Shown here one piece after another: positions 13,543 to 16,040 of a stretch of DNA of 16,040 bases. How positions within the stretch are numbered: position 1 is the first letter of the stretch; each line of letters opens with the position of its first letter. The notes beneath the pieces were generated by a model. That model was not told where the DNA came from. It searched no databases and worked only from the letters and a program-made list of their open reading frames with translations. The DNA is from Bacillota bacterium (GTDB lineage: Bacteria; Bacillota; Clostridia; Tissierellales; Sedimentibacteraceae), in the NCBI GenBank assembly GCA_023425285.1, contig JAFACY010000125.1, positions 1 to 16,040 of the forward strand, in the 5' to 3' direction. The translations under genes and the position numbers were made by a program.

Positions 13543-14055
13543 ATGACTTCAGATAAACGAAGAGAAAACATAGAATTAATATTACAAAGAAGCAATGAAC
13601 CCATAACGGCAACTGCATTGGCTAAGGAGTTTTCCGTAAGCCGCCAGGTAATCGTAGGCGATATTGCTTTGATGCGAGCTGCGGGACTGAAGATTTCCGC
13701 AACTCCGCGTGGGTATATATTTGATTCTGAAAAAGAAAGTCAAATATGTTTTACTGTTGCATGCAGCCATGATATCGGAAATATGGAAAAGGAGCTTTAC
13801 GCAATCGTTGACAACGGCGGAACGGCATATGACGTAACAGTGGAGCATCCCATATACGGTCAGATATCAGGTGAACTTCGTATTTCCTCGAGATATGAGG
13901 CGGATATGTTTTTGAAAAAAATCAGAAGCAATGTGGCACAGCCGTTGATGAAGCTGACAGACGGAATCCATATTCACAAAATCAAATGCAGCAGTGAAAA
14001 CGAAAAGAAAAGGATTATTGAAGCTCTAAAAAATGAACAAATAATTATGGAATAA
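13543..14055 (+). CDS. niaR: niacin-responsive repressor NiaR
   Basis: Transcription repressor (170 aa) of NAD and niacin uptake genes, with nicotinic acid as corepressor. An N-terminal winged helix-turn-helix (residues 5-60: RRENIELILQ.., TALAKEFSVSRQVIVGDIALMRAAG, RGYIF) is followed by a 3H domain (about 70-168). His76, Glu84, His143 and His145 are spaced as in the metal site described for the Thermotoga protein TM1602, and His102 sits in EHPIYG. GGAG (13534-13537) lies 5 nt before the ATG. It lies 28 nt after tRNA-Pro with no promoter between, so it is probably read through from the tRNA promoter. The next gene is the niacin transporter niaX, with a matching operator. Confidence 0.92.
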   Translation: MTSDKRRENIELILQRSNEPITATALAKEFSVSRQVIVGDIALMRAAGLKISATPRGYIFDSEKESQICFTVACSHDIGNMEKELYAIVDNGGTAYDVTVEHPIYGQISGELRISSRYEADMFLKKIRSNVAQPLMKLTDGIHIHKIKCSSENEKKRIIEALKNEQIIME

Positions 14056-14070
14056 ATAAAAAATTATTTG

Positions 14071-14099
14071 TTGACAAGCTGTTCTTTATTTACTATAAT
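14071..14099 (+). promoter_or_regulatory. consensus promoter of niaX
   Basis: Perfect TTGACA (14071-14076) and TATAAT (14094-14099) separated by 17 nt, placing the start near 14106 at the edge of the operator. Confidence 0.88.
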
Positions 14100-14107
14100 T
14101 GTGCAAA

Positions 14108-14125
14108 CAGGTGTCAAGACACCTG
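14108..14125. promoter_or_regulatory. NiaR operator
   Basis: Perfect palindrome CAGGTGTC-AA-GACACCTG immediately downstream of the niaX -10, covering the start site. The GTGTC/GACAC core agrees with the NiaR sites I recall from Firmicutes. Bound NiaR would block initiation when niacin is sufficient. Confidence 0.82.
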
Positions 14126-14154
14126 CCAAGACAATGTGAAGAGGGGACAGAAAA

Positions 14155-14709
14155 ATGACGAGAAACAGTAAACTTAATTCAATGCTTATTTCAGCGCTTC
14201 TTTGTTCTATAGGAATAGTGATTCCGATAATTTCGCCTATTAAAATAACTATGGAGCCGGCATCATTTACACTTGCAAGCCATGTGGCAATTTTTATTGC
14301 TATGTTTATATCACCTTTAACGGCCGTCTTTGTATCACTTGGTACATCTCTCGGGTTCTTAATATCAGGTTTTCCGATGATAGTAGTGCTGAGAGCCGCA
14401 ACTCATGTAGTCTTTGCATTTTCAGGCGCATCATTTTTGAAAAAATTTCCCGATACTCTTAATTCTTTTATGCATTCGCAGTTATATTCGTTCATAATCG
14501 GATGTATACATGCAATGTGTGAGGTAGCGGTGGTATCCGTATTTTATTTCGGAAACAATATCAGCTCCGGATATTACTCAAAGGGGTTCTTTGTATCAGT
14601 TGTATTACTGGTGGGGGTCGGAACTGTCGTACACAGCATGATTGATTTCTATCTTGCGCGAGCAATATGGAAGCCTGTAACAAAAGCGGTTAAAATACAA
14701 TTTTCTTAA
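14155..14709 (+). CDS. niaX: niacin transporter NiaX (ECF S component)
   Basis: Substrate-binding membrane subunit (184 aa) of an energy-coupling-factor importer for nicotinate or nicotinamide. It has about six hydrophobic helices and the family blocks IVIPIISPIKITMEPASFTLASH, IAMFISPLTAVFVSLGTSLGF and VVLRAATHVVFAFSGA. Length is normal for S components. The ATPases and T component are not in the window, so it must share an ECF module encoded elsewhere. GAGGGG (14141-14146) precedes the ATG at a workable distance. It is monocistronic, with consensus promoter, NiaR operator and terminator, and lies next to niaR, which supports the niacin assignment. Confidence 0.9.
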   Translation: MTRNSKLNSMLISALLCSIGIVIPIISPIKITMEPASFTLASHVAIFIAMFISPLTAVFVSLGTSLGFLISGFPMIVVLRAATHVVFAFSGASFLKKFPDTLNSFMHSQLYSFIIGCIHAMCEVAVVSVFYFGNNISSGYYSKGFFVSVVLLVGVGTVVHSMIDFYLARAIWKPVTKAVKIQFS

Positions 14710-14724
14710 ATTTTCCCTATATAG

Positions 14725-14756
14725 AACGGCTTAATCGTATGATCGGTTAAGCCGTT
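14725..14756 (+). terminator. terminator after niaX
   Basis: AACGGCTTAA pairs perfectly with TTAAGCCGTT around a 12-nt loop, followed by T7. Confidence 0.92.
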
Positions 14757-14783
14757 TTTTTAATAGCAATAATAAGTTATATT

Positions 14784-14792
14784 TGGTATAAT
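14784..14792 (+). promoter_or_regulatory. extended -10 promoter for the DUF2007 operon
   Basis: TGG-TATAAT (14784-14792) is a perfect -10 with TGn extension and only a weak -35 (TAGCAA at 17 nt). It is the only promoter seen before the DUF2007 gene and may serve everything up to the exporter. Confidence 0.55.
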
Positions 14793-14818
14793 AGATAAAA
14801 ATGGTAAGGGAGGTTATT

Positions 14819-15055
14819 ATGCATAGTGAAGAGTTGCTTCTTTCAAATCTGAACGGCATTGAAGCGGAAATAATTATAGCGAAACTGAAATCATACGGCA
14901 TACCTGTATTAAAAAAATCAAAAGGCACAGGCGAAATCATGGAAATTTACACGGGAGTAAATTTGTACGGAGTGGATATTTACGTTCCGGGTGATATGCT
15001 TGATCTGGCAAAAGAGCTTCTGAAGCCTGTCAATGAAGAGGATGATCTGGAATAG
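14819..15055 (+). CDS. DUF2007-type small signal-transducing-like protein
   Basis: Protein of 78 aa with the fold pattern of DUF2007: an N-terminal helix-forming LSNLNGIEAEIIIAKLKSYGIPVLKK, a central GVNLYGVDIYVPGDMLDLAKELL and an acidic tail (NEEDDLE). This ferredoxin-like fold is annotated as a putative signal transducer, related to ACT or PII-like regulators, but its function is not established. The start at 14819 is used because GGGAGG (14808-14813) lies 5 nt before it; an ATG at 14801 precedes that site. Its stop TAG forms part of the ribosome binding site of the following 44-aa gene, so the two are coupled. Confidence 0.8.
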   Translation: MHSEELLLSNLNGIEAEIIIAKLKSYGIPVLKKSKGTGEIMEIYTGVNLYGVDIYVPGDMLDLAKELLKPVNEEDDLE

Positions 15056-15064
15056 GAGGAGTAT

Positions 15065-15199
15065 ATGGCAAGAATTAATTTTTTAGGATTGATTTTATTA
15101 CCGATTATGATGGCTATACCTATAGCTATTATGTACTTTGTTATTAAGGCGGCAGTGAAAAACGCAATAATAGAATTAAAGGATAAAAATATTATTTAA
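15065..15199 (+). CDS. 44-aa single-helix membrane protein
   Basis: Small frame of 44 codons: a basic N-terminus (MARIN), one hydrophobic helix (residues 6-27), then an amphipathic basic-acidic tail (VIKAAVKNAIIELKDKNII). AGGAGG (15054-15059), overlapping the DUF2007 stop, lies 5 nt before the ATG, a near-ideal arrangement. It resembles the short unnamed membrane proteins (DUF6019-like) of clostridia, but the family call is tentative. It sits between DUF2007 and the exporter leader peptide and is probably in the same transcript. Confidence 0.7.
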   Translation: MARINFLGLILLPIMMAIPIAIMYFVIKAAVKNAIIELKDKNII

Positions 15200-15212
15200 C
15201 GGAGAGATTAAA

Positions 15213-15257
15213 ATGAAATTACCGCTTTGTATTGCTTTAGCTCCATGCAGAGTCTGA
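15213..15257 (+). CDS. 14-aa leader peptide before the MFS exporter
   Basis: A short frame reading MKLPLCIALAPCRV has GGAGAG (15201-15206) at 6 nt. Its last codons (Ala-Pro-Cys-Arg-Val) form the 5' arm of a 10-bp hairpin. A translated peptide followed by alternative hairpins ahead of a drug-exporter gene is the hallmark of ribosome-stalling attenuators, such as those before mef, erm or bmr genes. The peptide is unlikely to have a function of its own. Confidence 0.65.
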   Translation: MKLPLCIALAPCRV

Positions 15258-15336
15258 TCAGGACGGTATATGCATGGAGCGGTTAATATACCGTCCCGAA
15301 TATGACTTTGCATCTTAATTGAAATAAAATATTAAG
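15240..15336 (+). promoter_or_regulatory. alternative hairpins controlling the MFS exporter
   Basis: Stem A: GCTCCATGCA (15240-15249) with TGCATGGAGC (15271-15280), 10 bp perfect. Stem B: GGACGGTATAT (15261-15271) with ATATACCGTCC (15286-15296), 11 bp perfect. A and B interlock, so only one should form. Stem C: CTTAAT (15314-15319) with ATTAAG (15331-15336) covers the first part of the exporter ribosome binding site AAGGAG (15334-15339). A ribosome stalled on the leader peptide would open A and allow B. No T-run follows B, which favours translational over transcriptional control, but the link from B to C is not clear. Confidence 0.6.
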
Positions 15337-15346
15337 GAGCAAAGAC

Positions 15347-16040
15347 ATGAAAAAATTAAATAAACCGAATGAATTACGAAATTTTCTCATATTGTGGGGA
15401 AGCCAGACGATTTCTTCCTTTGGCACGGCAATGACTAATTTTGCACTCATAATATGGGCTTACAAGCAGCAGGGAACAGTTTCAAGTATAACATGGTTAT
15501 CATTTTTCTCTTATTTACCGTCTATCTTATTTTGCTTTGTAGCAGGTACTATAGCAGATGGATGGAATAAAAAGAAAATTATGCTGATCAGTGATTTTAT
15601 TGCTGCATTGGGATCCCTGACGATTTTCCTGCTGTACAGCATTGATGGTTTGAAAATATGGCATTTGTATATTATAAATTTTATTCTGAGCTTTATGAAT
15701 GCCTTTCAGAATCCTGCTTCATACGTTGCAATATCACTTATCACACCAAAGGAGCATTATGTGAGAGTAAGCGGGATGCAGGCATTTTCTAATTCGCTTG
15801 TTACCATACTGACTCCGGCTATTGCCACTGCAGTGCTTTCTTTCGGCGGACTGGAAACAATTCTGATAATTGATTTAACTACATTTGCAATTGCATTTAG
15901 TGTGCTATTGATTTTTATAAAAATACCGGGCATACCGGTATGCCATGATAAAGAAAAGGAATCCTTTTTATCAAAATGTTCGGAGGGATTAAGGTTTTTA
16001 AGGCAGAATACTCCCATATGGAGGATAATACTTTTCTTTT
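15347..16040 (+). CDS. MFS drug exporter, Mef-like (5' part, cut by the window end)
   Basis: The first 231 codons of a major facilitator superfamily antiporter, open to the window edge. There is a short basic N-terminus (MKKLNKPNELRNF), then helices beginning at ILWGSQTISSFGTAMTNFALIIWAY. Motif A-like AGTIADGWNKKKIMLISD lies between helices 2 and 3, followed by FQNPASYVAISLITPKEHYVRVSGMQAFSNSL and the loop IKIPGIP ahead of SEGLRFLRQNTPIW. The order and the EGLRFLRQN block resemble macrolide exporter Mef and relatives (MFS_3 type). AAGGAG (15334-15339) lies 7 nt before the ATG. The upstream leader peptide suggests induction by a ribosome-targeting antibiotic. The actual substrate is unknown; a general multidrug pump is the alternative. 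Confidence 0.85.
   Translation, partial: MKKLNKPNELRNFLILWGSQTISSFGTAMTNFALIIWAYKQQGTVSSITWLSFFSYLPSILFCFVAGTIADGWNKKKIMLISDFIAALGSLTIFLLYSIDGLKIWHLYIINFILSFMNAFQNPASYVAISLITPKEHYVRVSGMQAFSNSLVTILTPAIATAVLSFGGLETILIIDLTTFAIAFSVLLIFIKIPGIPVCHDKEKESFLSKCSEGLRFLRQNTPIWRIILFF

Overview
The window is about 16 kb of low-GC DNA that reads as an anaerobic Clostridia-type Firmicute chromosome. The signs are AT-rich spacers, strong GGGAGG-type ribosome binding sites, a TTG start, a PyrR-type attenuator, NiaR/NiaX, a clostridial OGG1-type glycosylase and a sigma-54 activator driving a CoA-transferase operon. I see no transposase, integrase, phage gene or CRISPR array; it looks like ordinary chromosome with several small, well-formed regulatory devices.

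Layout. (1) 1-80 is the tail of an unidentified gene. (2) 136-2855 is a cytosine salvage operon, codB-codA. Its roughly 165-nt leader holds a complete PyrR attenuator: binding loop with CAGAGA hexaloop, antiterminator and terminator. (3) 2880-6949 is a self-contained sigma-54 module: a PAS/AAA+/Fis activator gene, a canonical -24/-12 promoter and an operon for a two-subunit CoA-transferase plus a 3-hydroxyacyl-CoA-dehydrogenase-like enzyme. Four copies of one 20-bp palindrome (GTGTAG-N8-CTACAC) connect the parts. One lies over the -10 of the regulator gene and three lie upstream of the sigma-54 promoter. (4) 6957-7441, minus strand, is a 61-aa two-helix membrane protein behind a perfect TTGACA-N17-TATAAT promoter and a roughly 260-nt leader with two similar intrinsic terminators inside a long-range stem. 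It is not a riboswitch class I recognise. (5) 7525-8616, minus, is ychF.

(6) 8746-11219 holds a tandem-OB single-stranded DNA-binding protein, then a membrane-anchored TPR protein overlapping an 8-oxoguanine glycosylase. (7) 11221-11348 is a small repeat element with two hairpins of matching design between 12-bp direct repeats. (8) selO (protein AMPylase, Cys form) converges on a small minus-strand protein resembling the pro-domain of the spore cortex-lytic enzyme SleC. (9) tRNA-Pro(CGG) is followed closely by niaR. niaR is followed by niaX, whose consensus promoter carries a perfect palindromic NiaR-type operator at the start site. (10) 14787-16040 is a DUF2007 protein, a 44-aa membrane protein, a 14-codon leader peptide with mutually exclusive hairpins, and the 5' part of a Mef-like MFS drug exporter that runs off the window. 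This looks like antibiotic-inducible attenuation.

The most interesting items are the sigma-54 operator set, the tandem-terminator leader, the leader-peptide attenuator and the PyrR attenuator on cytosine salvage genes. All assignments come from reading the sequence; no searches were run.
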